Shown here one piece after another: positions 34,169 through 42,791 of a stretch of DNA of 64,000 nt. The translations under genes were made by a program, and so were the position numbers. A model generated the notes under the pieces. That model searched no databases. It was not told the DNA's origin and was given only the letters and a program-made list of their open reading frames with translations. Origin of the DNA: Candidatus Saccharimonadales bacterium (GTDB lineage Bacteria; Patescibacteriota; Saccharimonadia; Saccharimonadales; Saccharimonadaceae); NCBI GenBank assembly GCA_039928925.1, contig JBDSSF010000001.1, positions 1 to 64,000 of the forward strand, written 5' to 3'. Each line of letters begins with the position of its first letter. Position 1 is the stretch's first letter.

Positions 34169-34384
34169 ATGAGTACGGATAATTTTGCCGAAAAAATACA
34201 TGATAATCTTTCGAAGATGCGAAAGCAGCTTCGTTATACCCAGAAAGAAGTGGCTGACCTGGCGGGACTAAACCCAAACTATTACGCCAAGGTCGAACGT
34301 GGCGATGGTATACCGTCTCTTAAGACGTTACGCAAAATAGCGAAAGTCTTGAACGTTACCATCACAGACATCGTTGGCTACTAG
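34169..34384 (+). CDS. XRE-family regulator
   Basis: 71 aa from MSTDNFAEK. Helix-turn-helix: LRYTQKEVADLAGLNPNYYA, then KVERGDGIPSLKTLRKIAK. It fits a single-domain Cro/CI-type repressor. TATGAT with TGG in front ends 7 nt before this ATG, so I prefer it over the upstream in-frame starts. It converges with the 34381 gene with a 4-bp overlap. Confidence 0.82.
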   Translation: MSTDNFAEKIHDNLSKMRKQLRYTQKEVADLAGLNPNYYAKVERGDGIPSLKTLRKIAKVLNVTITDIVGY

Positions 34385-34587
34385 TTATTTTGTTCGGTAT
34401 TGAACTCTTCCATCTCTTTTCGCAGTAGTTCTTCGTCAACGCGTCCAATCTCGCGGTACATGAGCTTCATCCGAATGAGCATCTGCCGAGCAAAAGCTGG
34501 GTTTGCATTTTCAGGATCATTCTTTTCAAGATCTCGTACCATTACGGCAATATCTTCATCGGTTGGTATGTATCCAGTCATATTCAT
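34381..34587 (-). CDS. Small acidic helical protein
   Basis: 68 aa, highly charged and helical (PTDEDIAVMVRDLEKNDPEN, then FARQMLIRMKLMYREIGR). AGAGG lies upstream of the ATG. Function unknown. It lies between the XRE regulator and the Mrr-like nuclease, so it may belong to the mobile element. Confidence 0.6.
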   Translation of the reverse strand: MNMTGYIPTDEDIAVMVRDLEKNDPENANPAFARQMLIRMKLMYREIGRVDEELLRKEMEEFNTEQNN

Positions 34588-34628
34588 AGTATAACACCTC
34601 TGTTAATGTTCAATATGTATCTCATTGG

Positions 34629-35168
34629 CTAGTCGCATGTTCGCATTAATTTTGCTAACCCCGTACGATCAATAAGTACGCAATCATTACTGGCAGCCAA
34701 ACGGCGCGCCACAGAGCTATATGTACTGTTCGTAATAACCATAGATCGCTCACAGTGATAAAGCCGTAGTCCCGTTACTACTTGCCGTACGGCGTCAGCC
34801 TTCACTAAGCCAGTGTATCGTTTGACCTGGACACCCCAGCGTATACCATTCTTTTCGGCGATTATATCTACGCCATAATCGTATCGTTCAGTAAGAGAAA
34901 CTGAAGTGAAGCCACTTTTTCGTAAAAGCTTCGCAATATACTTTTCAAAGTCTAATCCATCCATATTGTCAACTCTGCGAAAGCCTGCAGAACGACGATT
35001 ACGAAAGAGTTTCCAACACAACTTCGCAAGAATTAGAAAGCCTAGTACCCCGAGTGCCACATATGCCATGTCGACGAGTTGTGCACGGTGCGTCCATGCG
35101 GCAGCACCGACCAGGATAACGATAACAAACGACACGTCATTACTCTGAGCGCGAGAATTCCTTGCCAT
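34629..35168 (-). CDS. Membrane-anchored Mrr-like restriction endonuclease
   Basis: 179 aa. Two hydrophobic segments in residues 10-55, then an Mrr_cat-type PD-(D/E)XK fold: FEKYIAKLLRKSGFTSVSLT, DYGVDIIAEKNGIRWGVQVK (catalytic Asp, Gln-Val-Lys), VRQVVTGLRLYHCERSMVIT. Mrr-type nucleases cut modified or foreign DNA; the N-terminal membrane anchor is common in this subfamily. A 31-codon ORF stands directly upstream. Confidence 0.8.
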   Translation of the reverse strand: MARNSRAQSNDVSFVIVILVGAAAWTHRAQLVDMAYVALGVLGFLILAKLCWKLFRNRRSAGFRRVDNMDGLDFEKYIAKLLRKSGFTSVSLTERYDYGVDIIAEKNGIRWGVQVKRYTGLVKADAVRQVVTGLRLYHCERSMVITNSTYSSVARRLAASNDCVLIDRTGLAKLMRTCD

Positions 35169-35169
35169 A

Positions 35170-35265
35170 CTATAGCTCCTCGTCGTTCAATTGTTCTTCG
35201 ACGGCAGCATCAATCTTTTGCATACTCTCAAGTAAAGAGTTCCATGTTTGGTCAACGTGGGTCAC
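35170..35265 (-). CDS. 31-aa ORF upstream of the Mrr-like gene
   Basis: GTG at 35265, acidic product (LLESMQKIDAAVEEQLNDEE L-end). It ends one base before the Mrr-like ATG, and GACGAGGAG within it can serve as that gene's ribosome-binding site. Reality uncertain. Confidence 0.3.
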   Translation of the reverse strand: MTHVDQTWNSLLESMQKIDAAVEEQLNDEEL

Positions 35266-35283
35266 CAAGCATATGAAATATGA

Positions 35284-35306
35284 AAGTCTCCGTCACGGAG
35301 GCTTTT
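35284..35306 (+). terminator. Short hairpin with T-run
   Basis: 9-bp stem (35284-35292 / 35296-35304, one G:T) with TCA loop, then TTTT. It isolates the next gene from upstream transcription. Confidence 0.6.
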
Positions 35307-35321
35307 GTTATACTTACTTGT

Positions 35322-35828
35322 ATGAAAGAAATTATTGGAAAGTACGAAACGTTTATCGCACGTATAGACTCAGGTTTGGCCGCTTCAGGTATTGACCGCA
35401 AAGAGCTAGCCATGATGGATCATATTTGTTACAGAGTAGAAACGCAAAATCGCTATAATGAAATGCTTGATAAGCTGAACCGAGCTGCAATTCTTTTAGG
35501 GGAATCAGTGGTTTCTGGTCGAAATATAGCTACATTTGAACTCTATAATTATCTTGAGGTTAATGGTTGGACCGTCCCTTATCTGGAATTGCCAGAACCA
35601 AAAGAAAACTCGCCATACCCCGAGGGACTAGAACACGCTGAGATGGTGGTTATAGGTGGATTAGCCAGATTCGCTAAAAAGCATTCAGACCTGAAATTTG
35701 ATACTAAAGGAATGAGTAAAGATATCAATCCCGAGCTAGGACTTAAAACGGACCTTTTGTCAGTTAAATTTCATGAGCAACCGCTCGGTGCTGTCGTGCG
35801 AATTGAGCAAAGACTTGGTAGAGCCTGA
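35322..35828 (+). CDS. VOC-superfamily protein, YecM-like
   Basis: 168 aa from MKEIIGKYETF; TATACT with TGT in front ends 7 nt before. MMDHICYRVETQNRY, VSGRNIATFELYN, VPYLELPEPKENSPYPEGLE and HAEMVVIG match the E. coli YecM group of the vicinal-oxygen-chelate fold, with His and Glu metal ligands. The function of YecM is unknown. Confidence 0.75.
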   Translation: MKEIIGKYETFIARIDSGLAASGIDRKELAMMDHICYRVETQNRYNEMLDKLNRAAILLGESVVSGRNIATFELYNYLEVNGWTVPYLELPEPKENSPYPEGLEHAEMVVIGGLARFAKKHSDLKFDTKGMSKDINPELGLKTDLLSVKFHEQPLGAVVRIEQRLGRA

Positions 35829-36061
35829 CTGGTATTTCTCTAATCTGTTCATCAAACACATGAGATTTTTTGTAGACAACTTCTTACTTATAGTACTCAC
35901 TTTTGTAAACAGCAGTATTTTTGTTCCTGAGCTACTAGCGTCATAAAGCACAGTCGCAAGATGAATGGAATGGTTTATCAAATGTATGTAGATAGCAAAA
36001 AATAAAAATTAGTAAACTTGTAGGCGACAGATCGTCAGTAAAATGAGATAATGGTTGCTTG

Positions 36062-38026
36062 ATGATACAATCTTCAATATCTTCTAGTAATGCGCCAAGT
36101 CTATCGCCAAAACTCGACGATTATCTTCGTAATCTAGAAAGGTATGTCGCTGACGGTAGAAAAGCAGATGTTTTATATGAGCATCAAAAAGCAATTATAA
36201 AAGATACAGCTGAATTTTTACGTGGTGGTAATCACCGGGGCTATATCGAAGCCCCAACGGGAACAGGTAAGACGGTACTTTTTGTGACACTCGCTGAAGC
36301 ATTTAGTTATCAGGCGGAAAAAGCACCGAAGATTCTTGTCGTGACTCCAACGAAAGATCTTGTGCGCCAGACTCTCGGCGGAAGCCGCGGGGATAAAGGC
36401 TTTGCTGGGTTTGCACCATATATGAGTGTTGGGACGTTTTATAGCGACACACCATCTGGCATGCGTGGTCTTGAGGCTCAGGTGACGATTACTACTTATG
36501 CCTCTCTTGCTAAACTAGCAGATGCGCCCTTTACCACAACAGATAAAGAGGGTATTCGTCATACCAAGTTAACCAATCTTATCAATGACCATTTTGATAT
36601 TATCTTCCTCGATGAAGGACATAAAGCACTTGGTACCTCGAGCCAGAGGATTATAAAAGATATTAACCCGGGCACGCTTATTATTGGCTTTACTGCAACA
36701 CCTGAGTATCATGCATCTCGAAGTCTTGAAAGTTTACTCCCAGCTTTAATCCACCGACTTGACCTAAAAGAAGCGATTAAACTCAATATGCTTTCATCTG
36801 TTATTCCAATGGCCATTCCAGCACCAACAACCACTGCGCAGGAATTTTCCATCGGTGCACTTGGTGAATATGAGAATAAAAGCCTGAAACAGCTAATACA
36901 TAACCCGGCACGTAACAGGATGGTTGTATCCCTTGCGACGGAACTCATTCAAGCTGGCAATACTCCAATCATTGCCTGTATTCCGGGAGATATTATGGCG
37001 CATCCTCATGTTATTGCCGAAATGCTATCTGAACAACTCATTGACGACGAACATGGCATTCCGCGACGTATACGAGTGAGCGCAATAACAAGTTCAATCT
37101 CAGCTGCAACTCGCCAAAAGATTTACGGAGAGCTTGAAAAAGGTGAGATTGACGCACTTACTTATATTGATGTCCTTACAGAAGGATGGGATAGTCAGCG
37201 TGCAAATGTCATTATTAATGCCCGTCCAACGAGATCACTTGTCTCGGCCCGTCAGCGAACAGGAAGAATTCTTAGAAATAAACATGATGGCCGTCCAGCC
37301 CTAGCGATAGACATTGTTGATGTCATTGCTTCAAATACTGCACCTCAGGTCTCAATGGCAGATATCTTTACATTAGAAAGTATCAACAATGGCTCTGCAA
37401 TAGGCGACATCGATCCAGCTCACGAAGAAGCAATGAAGCGTTCTGTTAAGCAGATCTTTAAAAAATACGGCGCCGTTGAGAAAATTATCAATCACTACAC
37501 GCTCTATAACGAGATGCTTGAAACATTACCACACTTAACCCGTGGACAGGCATCAATTAAACAAGACGGCAAAGTACGTACATTCGCCTCTGCAGGCCGG
37601 CTATTTACCAGGCTTTCACTCGATAGCTTTGCTCTTGAACATCTTAAAAAACATCAGGATATCGAGATTCGCATGGTACGAAGACACCACGAAGCAATTG
37701 AGGCATATGATGAAGCGCAAATTCAAGAAAAGATTGCCGATCTTCCAAACGCTGTTCATACAGGCCAGGGGCTTCGAGTCGGGGATACATCGTATATCAG
37801 CATTAATGAACTCATTAATATTATTCGTAGGAAATATCCTTACGTTGATGCGACCTATAAGAATGTTGAGACTATCGCGCGCGAAATCGTTAAATCAGAT
37901 AAAGATCTTTATTTTACCAAAAGGTTTCGCGCACGAACACACCGAGGGATTATGCTTTACACGGCCCAGACCATGGTAACCATAGAGATAGGTCAGTCAA
38001 TTGTTGCCGCTTGTCGAGACGAATAA
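36062..38026 (+). CDS. SF2 DEAD/DEAH-type helicase
   Basis: About 654 aa. Motif I EAPTGTGKTVLF, Ia VVTPTKDLVRQ, II FLDEGHK, III GFTATP, helicase C part with TEGWDS and ARQRTGRILRNK (motif VI). The C-terminal 180 residues are a separate helical region with no recognised domain. It could act in DNA repair or restriction-like defence. ATG at 36062 (a TTG directly before is also in frame), with GATAAT 9 nt upstream and no Shine-Dalgarno. The gap before it (35829-36061) shows nothing. Confidence 0.82.
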   Translation: MIQSSISSSNAPSLSPKLDDYLRNLERYVADGRKADVLYEHQKAIIKDTAEFLRGGNHRGYIEAPTGTGKTVLFVTLAEAFSYQAEKAPKILVVTPTKDLVRQTLGGSRGDKGFAGFAPYMSVGTFYSDTPSGMRGLEAQVTITTYASLAKLADAPFTTTDKEGIRHTKLTNLINDHFDIIFLDEGHKALGTSSQRIIKDINPGTLIIGFTATPEYHASRSLESLLPALIHRLDLKEAIKLNMLSSVIPMAIPAPTTTAQEFSIGALGEYENKSLKQLIHNPARNRMVVSLATELIQAGNTPIIACIPGDIMAHPHVIAEMLSEQLIDDEHGIPRRIRVSAITSSISAATRQKIYGELEKGEIDALTYIDVLTEGWDSQRANVIINARPTRSLVSARQRTGRILRNKHDGRPALAIDIVDVIASNTAPQVSMADIFTLESINNGSAIGDIDPAHEEAMKRSVKQIFKKYGAVEKIINHYTLYNEMLETLPHLTRGQASIKQDGKVRTFASAGRLFTRLSLDSFALEHLKKHQDIEIRMVRRHHEAIEAYDEAQIQEKIADLPNAVHTGQGLRVGDTSYISINELINIIRRKYPYVDATYKNVETIAREIVKSDKDLYFTKRFRARTHRGIMLYTAQTMVTIEIGQSIVAACRDE

Positions 38027-38079
38027 ATCTATACATTCAACAAATAATTAGAGCATTCAAAGGCTTATAACCTATCGTA

Positions 38080-38109
38080 TATATACCACCTATCGATAGG
38101 TGGTATATA
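38080..38109. promoter_or_regulatory. 30-bp perfect palindrome
   Basis: Bases 38080-38109 are self-complementary over all 30 positions, centred on ATCGAT, between the helicase and the replication-relaxation gene. It can be an operator for a dimeric regulator, a resolution or nicking site, or a terminator (a weak T-rich stretch follows). Confidence 0.6.
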
Positions 38110-38235
38110 AATTACTTTTAACAGATGATAAACTGTACAAATATTCTCCCTCTCTATATACTATGTATAGAATACACATATCAAATATCATCCTATGTAT
38201 CTTACTCAATCTAATACCTCACATCACACTAATCT

Positions 38236-38976
38236 ATGACACTATCATCCACACCAATAACAACCAATCAACTCACAACTCTTAAAATTATCTACAAATT
38301 TCGCTTTATAACCGTCGGCTTGCTTTCTCAGTATCGAGCCATATCAGTAGAAACGTCAAAAGGAACACTATCGTCAATGTTGAAACATGGTTATATTGAA
38401 CGGCATTACGATAAATCATACAAACTACTTGGTAAGCCTGCCCGATATTATCTAACAACTAAATCCATAAAACTTTTAAAAGACCAAGAAGGTGTCAGTG
38501 AAAAAGTACTACACGCTAGATATAAAGACGCATCAGTATCCGAAGATTTCATACAAAGGTCGCTAGATATTTTTAAAACAGCACTATTCATTCGTTCACA
38601 TTATCCAGATAAGAGGATTATTTTTACACGTTATGAACTAGCGAAATATGACTATTTTCCTATTCCGCATCCAGACCTATATGTTAAGAAAGTAAACGAT
38701 GATACGCTAGGACCGAAGGCATATTTCCTGGAGATGGTCGGTAATGATCATTTTTTCATTACTAAAAAACGCATTAACCAGTATATTGATCATTTGGAAA
38801 CCGGAGAATGGCCGCATCAAGAGTATCCCCAGGTTATTTTTATAGTCCAGACTAAGGGGCAGAAAAAACGGTTACGGGAATATATCGAAGATCTTGTCAT
38901 TAATGGTCACATGGATGAAAACGAACCGGAATTTAAAGTTATAGATAACTTGGACATGCTTACAAACCGAGAGTAG
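38236..38976 (+). CDS. Replication-relaxation-like protein, copy 2
   Basis: 246 aa, paralogue of the 18877 gene with the same order: winged helix (LKIIYKFRFITVGLLSQYRA, SMLKHGYIERHYDKSYKLLG, KPARYYLTTKSIKLL), then HPDLYVKKV, YFLEMVGNDHFFITKKRINQ, QYIDHLETGEWP. Replic_Relax proteins belong to plasmids and conjugative elements. The 30-bp palindrome 130 bp upstream is a candidate binding site. The 3' gap 38977-39208 shows no gene. Confidence 0.7.
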   Translation: MTLSSTPITTNQLTTLKIIYKFRFITVGLLSQYRAISVETSKGTLSSMLKHGYIERHYDKSYKLLGKPARYYLTTKSIKLLKDQEGVSEKVLHARYKDASVSEDFIQRSLDIFKTALFIRSHYPDKRIIFTRYELAKYDYFPIPHPDLYVKKVNDDTLGPKAYFLEMVGNDHFFITKKRINQYIDHLETGEWPHQEYPQVIFIVQTKGQKKRLREYIEDLVINGHMDENEPEFKVIDNLDMLTNRE

Positions 38977-39208
38977 CTCCTATGCTCTTATCGACTTTTC
39001 TATTTACTGGAGTACAATTATAGGTAGTCATGTAAGTATTCGCACTGCGTCTCCACCTACAGGCTTTATAAGCATTCTTAGTTTCCCGTCGTGTATAAAC
39101 AGATAAACGGTCTGTACGTGCCACCGGTAAGCTCCATACAATAAAATCCGTTACAGCTAAACACAAGTCGTTTTAGTTGTTTTTTATTATCTTATCGGAG
39201 CTTATATA

Positions 39209-39361
39209 ATGACACACTCACTATTACAAATATCATGGAACTGCTACATTGAAACAAATCGCTATACTTCAAAACCTGTTAAGTTAGACATCGTATTACA
39301 GCAGCGTATGAAAGTATTCATAAAAGCTCGTGAGCTGAAGTTCTCTCAACTTGAAGGATAA
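39209..39361 (+). CDS. 50-aa protein, first gene of a translesion-polymerase operon
   Basis: MTHSLLQISWNCYIETNRYT, then SKPVKLDIVLQQRMKVFIKA; it ends 3 bp before the next ATG, and GAAGGA in its last codons is that gene's ribosome-binding site. CGGAG lies 8 nt before its own ATG. The product is basic, with no family. Position suggests a small partner or regulator of the polymerase. Confidence 0.55.
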   Translation: MTHSLLQISWNCYIETNRYTSKPVKLDIVLQQRMKVFIKARELKFSQLEG

Positions 39362-39364
39362 ACG

Positions 39365-39646
39365 ATGGATCCTACAATACCTATAAATAAAAGAGTAGAC
39401 ATCGTTCCTATTTTTCGTGCCTTTGCTTCGGAGACGATGGTGTGTGTTCCATGGAAAATGAAGTTTGGAATGCAGGAGATTATTTTTACTAAGTTTGGCA
39501 TGAGACACCCAACCGCTAAAGGTAAACGTATGATACATGTATTTGAAATGAGCGACGGAGTCAACGACTACCGCTTAGAGTTTGATGCAGAAAGATTAAT
39601 TTGGACACTTGTCAGTATGGTGGAGGGAACAAATGTACGGGATTAA
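39365..39646 (+). CDS. 93-aa partner protein of the Y-family polymerase
   Basis: The product has a beta-rich look (IFRAFASETMVCVPWKMKFG, MQEIIFTKFGMRHPTAKGKR, MIHVFEMSDGVNDYRLEFDA). The last 14 bases overlap the polymerase gene. By position it recalls the YolD-like partners beside UvrX/YqjW-type polymerases, but I see no clear YolD match. SD: GAAGGA. Confidence 0.6.
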   Translation: MDPTIPINKRVDIVPIFRAFASETMVCVPWKMKFGMQEIIFTKFGMRHPTAKGKRMIHVFEMSDGVNDYRLEFDAERLIWTLVSMVEGTNVRD

Positions 39647-40883
39647 TACCGAAAAACCAATGGTCATGCATATTGACCTTAACAGTGCTTTTGCAACTGC
39701 AGAACAACAGGCTCACCCCTCGCTTAGAGGTAAGCCTATGGGTGTCACGAATAGACTCTCTAAAGAATGCTGTGTTATCGCTGCTTCGTATGAAGCTAAA
39801 GGTATAGGCATTAAAGTTGGCATGCGAAGAACGGAGGCAGTTGCCATATGCCCAAGCTTTATTCTTCTTGAAACTGATCCACCAAAATACAATGCGGTAT
39901 ACCAAAAACTAATCAAGATTATGCGCTCGTACTCCCCTAAAATTAAAATGAAAAGTATTGATGAGGGTATTATAGATTTTCACGGCATGGAGCCTATACT
40001 CGCGGGACGAACACTACAGGATATTGGGTACGAGATTAAGCAGCGGGTACGAGACGAAATTGGTGACTGGATGAAGATTAACGTTGGGATTGGTACTAAT
40101 AGATTTCTTGCAAAAGAAGCTGCCGGTTGGCATAAGCCAGACGGTCTTGACACAATCGATCATACTAATCTTCTAACGTACTATAAAGAGCGTTCACTGA
40201 CAGATCTCAGCGGTATCGCTGATCGTTATGGAGCCCGTTTGAACGCCTATGGCATTATGACACCGATGGACTTTTTAAAAGCTCCAGAATACATGCTAAA
40301 GAAGCAGGTTTTTAAAAGTATCAATGGTCTGTACTGGTATATGAGGCTTCGCGGCTTTGAGATAGACGACTATGAAACAAATCTTGGTATGGTCGGTAGG
40401 CAATGGGTCGTAAAAGACCCCTCAGATAAAGACAGTTACCTTTTGCCCTGCCTAAGCTTTTTATGCGAAACAACTGGTATGAAGTTACGCTTCAGGGAGG
40501 TTGAGGCTCGAGGGGTCTGTATATGGTTGTCATACCAGAATGGGGAATACTGGCAGTCAAAAGATAAGCAAAAATCTACGTTCTACACGAACCAGGAGAT
40601 TTACCGTCGAGCTATGGGGATTTTTAATAAACGGCCACACGGTATTGTGAGAACTATGGGAATTTACTGCTATGGTCTTGAACCTTCAAGAAGAAGTCAG
40701 CTTAGTATGTTTGATGATGTCGCAAAAAAAGATTGGCTCACAAAATCTGTTGATGAGATAAACGACTTCTACGGCACATTTACTGTCTACTCTGCTAACA
40801 GCCTCGAGGGTAAAAAAATTATAAAACAAAAGATTCCATTTGGTGGAACTGAGTACTTTGAACTACTTCTAAAAAGTGCATAG
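39633..40883 (+). CDS. Y-family (UmuC/DinB-like) DNA polymerase
   Basis: 416 aa from MYGINTEK, preceded by GGAGGG. Catalytic marks: HIDLNSAFATAEQ (first Asp) and KMKSIDEGIIDFHG (Asp-Glu pair); GKPMGV, VIAASYEAKGIGIKVGMRR as finger region; NVGIGTNRFLAKEAAGWHKP as palm; SQLSMFDD near the C-terminus could be a clamp-binding motif. Error-prone bypass of DNA lesions is the expected role. It is unlike standard DinB in its C-terminal domain. No SOS box was seen upstream of the operon. Confidence 0.88.
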   Translation: MYGINTEKPMVMHIDLNSAFATAEQQAHPSLRGKPMGVTNRLSKECCVIAASYEAKGIGIKVGMRRTEAVAICPSFILLETDPPKYNAVYQKLIKIMRSYSPKIKMKSIDEGIIDFHGMEPILAGRTLQDIGYEIKQRVRDEIGDWMKINVGIGTNRFLAKEAAGWHKPDGLDTIDHTNLLTYYKERSLTDLSGIADRYGARLNAYGIMTPMDFLKAPEYMLKKQVFKSINGLYWYMRLRGFEIDDYETNLGMVGRQWVVKDPSDKDSYLLPCLSFLCETTGMKLRFREVEARGVCIWLSYQNGEYWQSKDKQKSTFYTNQEIYRRAMGIFNKRPHGIVRTMGIYCYGLEPSRRSQLSMFDDVAKKDWLTKSVDEINDFYGTFTVYSANSLEGKKIIKQKIPFGGTEYFELLLKSA

Positions 40884-40897
40884 CAACGTACCAATTA

Positions 40898-40952
40898 TTG
40901 ACACAAACTAACTTACTTGTTATAATATAGAAACTCAAGCCCTTGCTCGAGT
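40898..40952 (+). promoter_or_regulatory. Consensus promoter and leader hairpin
   Basis: Perfect TTGACA (40898-40903), 17-bp spacer, TATAAT (40921-40926), followed 6 nt later by ACTCAAGC-CCTT-GCTCGAGT (40933-40952), an 8-bp stem-loop near the transcript 5' end. Confidence 0.85.
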
Positions 40953-40996
40953 CTGCTATGCGACAGTGTCGTATTGAACCTCGAAAGGAGTGGCGT

Positions 40997-41428
40997 ATGC
41001 CGCTCATCGATGTGACGCTCAAACCGGGAAGTGAACTGGTCCTAGTATCTTGGGGCAAGACATGTTCACAGCCGGTGATCAACAGATTCATCAGAACCAT
41101 TTTCGGGCCATCGCTGCCTCCTCTGTTCGTAGCGAACAGCGAAGCACTTGGCATGGAGGACGGAACTCCTGAAGATGCTATCCAGGTGCAGTTCCACGAC
41201 TTCGGGAAAGACGACATCAATGTCGCTAATTTCTGGGTCAAGGTCCAGTTCAGCGAAACAGCTCCCGAGGAATCATCGAGGGAGAAGATCGTCAATTCGA
41301 TCTACAGCTTGATCCATGGCGTGTTCCATGGTGAGGGCTTCGAGATGTTTTCCAGCTTCGTTCTCGACGTCCTTTGGGGCCCGACCAGCGGCTGCGGATA
41401 TGTGAACGGCACTATCTTCAAGTGGTGA
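40997..41428 (+). CDS. Soluble protein of unknown function, GC-rich islet gene
   Basis: 143 aa from MPLIDVTLKPGS with AAAGGAG 7 nt upstream. Mixed alpha/beta soluble protein (SELVLVSWGKTCSQPVINRF, FGPSLPPLFVANSEALGM, DAIQVQFHDFGKDDINVANF). No signal peptide and no recognised family. Third-position G/C preference, perfect promoter and strong terminator mark it as an independent and probably highly expressed unit. Confidence 0.65.
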   Translation: MPLIDVTLKPGSELVLVSWGKTCSQPVINRFIRTIFGPSLPPLFVANSEALGMEDGTPEDAIQVQFHDFGKDDINVANFWVKVQFSETAPEESSREKIVNSIYSLIHGVFHGEGFEMFSSFVLDVLWGPTSGCGYVNGTIFKW

Positions 41429-41440
41429 AGTCACAGCACA

Positions 41441-41495
41441 CACCCTCAACGAGAGGAGATGCACTCAGTAATGGGAGCCCCTCGAATTGAGGGTG
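41441..41495 (+). terminator. Terminator of the 40997 gene
   Basis: CACCCTCAA (41441-41449) pairs with TTGAGGGTG, extended by GAG/CTC inner pairing, followed by CTTCTAT. Confidence 0.75.
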
Positions 41496-41530
41496 CTTCT
41501 ATATCTCGTCATAATTGATATTATATAAAT

Positions 41531-42100
41531 ATGAGAAACGCCATTCTTGTTCCCGGAAGACCAGATAAAGATCAACACTATGACCCATCACTTCCAAGTA
41601 ATAGTGAAGAGTACTGGTTCAGCTGGTTGAAACGAAAGTTGATACTTCGAGACGTCCATACTATCTCTATTGAACCTCCGATGCCATTTCGGCCGCGTTA
41701 TGATGAGTGGGAAAAAGAATTTGAGCGCTGCGATATTACACCCGAAACAATTCTCGTAGGGCACAGCTGTGGCGGTGGTTTTTTAATTCGCTACCTAAGT
41801 GAACATAAAGAGCTACATGTGGGTCAAGTTGTCTTAGTTGCACCTTGGACAAATCCTTATGACAATCTAGAATCCGATACAGCAGATTTCTTTGATTTTG
41901 AAATAGATGCAAACTTTCCATCAAGAACAGCCGGTGTGACAGTTTTCTATTCCACTGACGACGACAAAAGTGTTGTCGAGACGGTCACTCAATTAACCAA
42001 AACATGTAATGATCTAACGGTTAAGAAGTACTCAGATAGAGGACATTTTAAACAATCAGAATTTGTTGAACTCATAAGTTCTATACAGATTGACGTATGA
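41531..42100 (+). CDS. RBBP9/YdeN-type serine hydrolase
   Basis: 189 aa alpha/beta-hydrolase. Nucleophile Ser in VGHSCGGGF, ILVPGRPDKDQHYDP at the N-terminus, a Asp in FYSTDDDKSV and His in SDRGHFKQSEF complete a triad. The family acts on small esters or peptides of unknown identity. TATTAT ends 6 nt before the ATG; no Shine-Dalgarno. Confidence 0.85.
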   Translation: MRNAILVPGRPDKDQHYDPSLPSNSEEYWFSWLKRKLILRDVHTISIEPPMPFRPRYDEWEKEFERCDITPETILVGHSCGGGFLIRYLSEHKELHVGQVVLVAPWTNPYDNLESDTADFFDFEIDANFPSRTAGVTVFYSTDDDKSVVETVTQLTKTCNDLTVKKYSDRGHFKQSEFVELISSIQIDV

Positions 42101-42248
42101 ACCCTGGAAATCGTTTGCAGATTTTTCAGGAGAAGCGTTGTGCAAATTTTCAACAAAACTTGTGTCTATAGGCTCTACAGCTTACATTGCCAGATTTAAA
42201 ATACATATCAATAATATGATAAATAATTTCATTTGCTATTATTAAGTT

Positions 42249-42782
42249 ATGACCGAAAATCCAGCATATACGATTGAACTACTTATACCCGATAATATTG
42301 ATGAAGCGAATAATATGCGCCTTGCATCCTGGCTTGATACATATGTAAACGATGAACTTGGCATTACACATGACTGGATATCTAAACGCAATGAAAAACA
42401 AATGTCAGATGAATATAGGAATAATAGGCTAGAAAGATTAAAAAGTGAAAAATCTACCGGCTGGGTGGTAAAAGACTCTGCAGGAACTATTATCGGAGTG
42501 GCAACACCACGCATTGACGATGAAGGTGTACAGCATGTCGGATCTTTGTATGTTGATAAGAACTGGCATGGTAAGGGTATTGCGGGTGAATTGATGCAAA
42601 GAATCATCAACTGGTTCGATGACACGAAGCCGATAATTCTCGGAGTCGTTACTTATAATGAGAGGGCCAAAGCGTTTTACCGTAAGTGGGGCTTTGTCGA
42701 GATACCAGGCTCTGAAACTCTCTACGATAATAAAATTCCTGAGATTATGATGTCTCGTTTACCGGAAAACACTTTGAACTAA
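42249..42782 (+). CDS. GNAT acetyltransferase
   Basis: 177 aa. The acetyl-CoA site is VGSLYVDKNWHGKGIAGELM (motif A, with Gly-Lys-Gly-Ile-Ala), preceded by a strand GVATPRIDDEG and followed by NERAKAFYRKWGFVEI (motif B). Substrate unknown. TATTAT with TGC in front ends 6 nt before the ATG. Tail to tail with the next gene. Confidence 0.88.
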   Translation: MTENPAYTIELLIPDNIDEANNMRLASWLDTYVNDELGITHDWISKRNEKQMSDEYRNNRLERLKSEKSTGWVVKDSAGTIIGVATPRIDDEGVQHVGSLYVDKNWHGKGIAGELMQRIINWFDDTKPIILGVVTYNERAKAFYRKWGFVEIPGSETLYDNKIPEIMMSRLPENTLN

Positions 42783-42791
42783 TTTGCCGGT

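Noticed and set aside
35760-35981. Minus-strand 73-codon ORF behind the YecM-like gene
   Set aside because: No ribosome-binding site or -10 box at proper distance, overlaps a well-supported gene and has no protein-like features.
38977-39208. SOS (LexA) box upstream of the translesion operon
   Set aside because: No CGAACNNNNGTTCG-like or CTGTN8ACAG-like site was seen in this gap.
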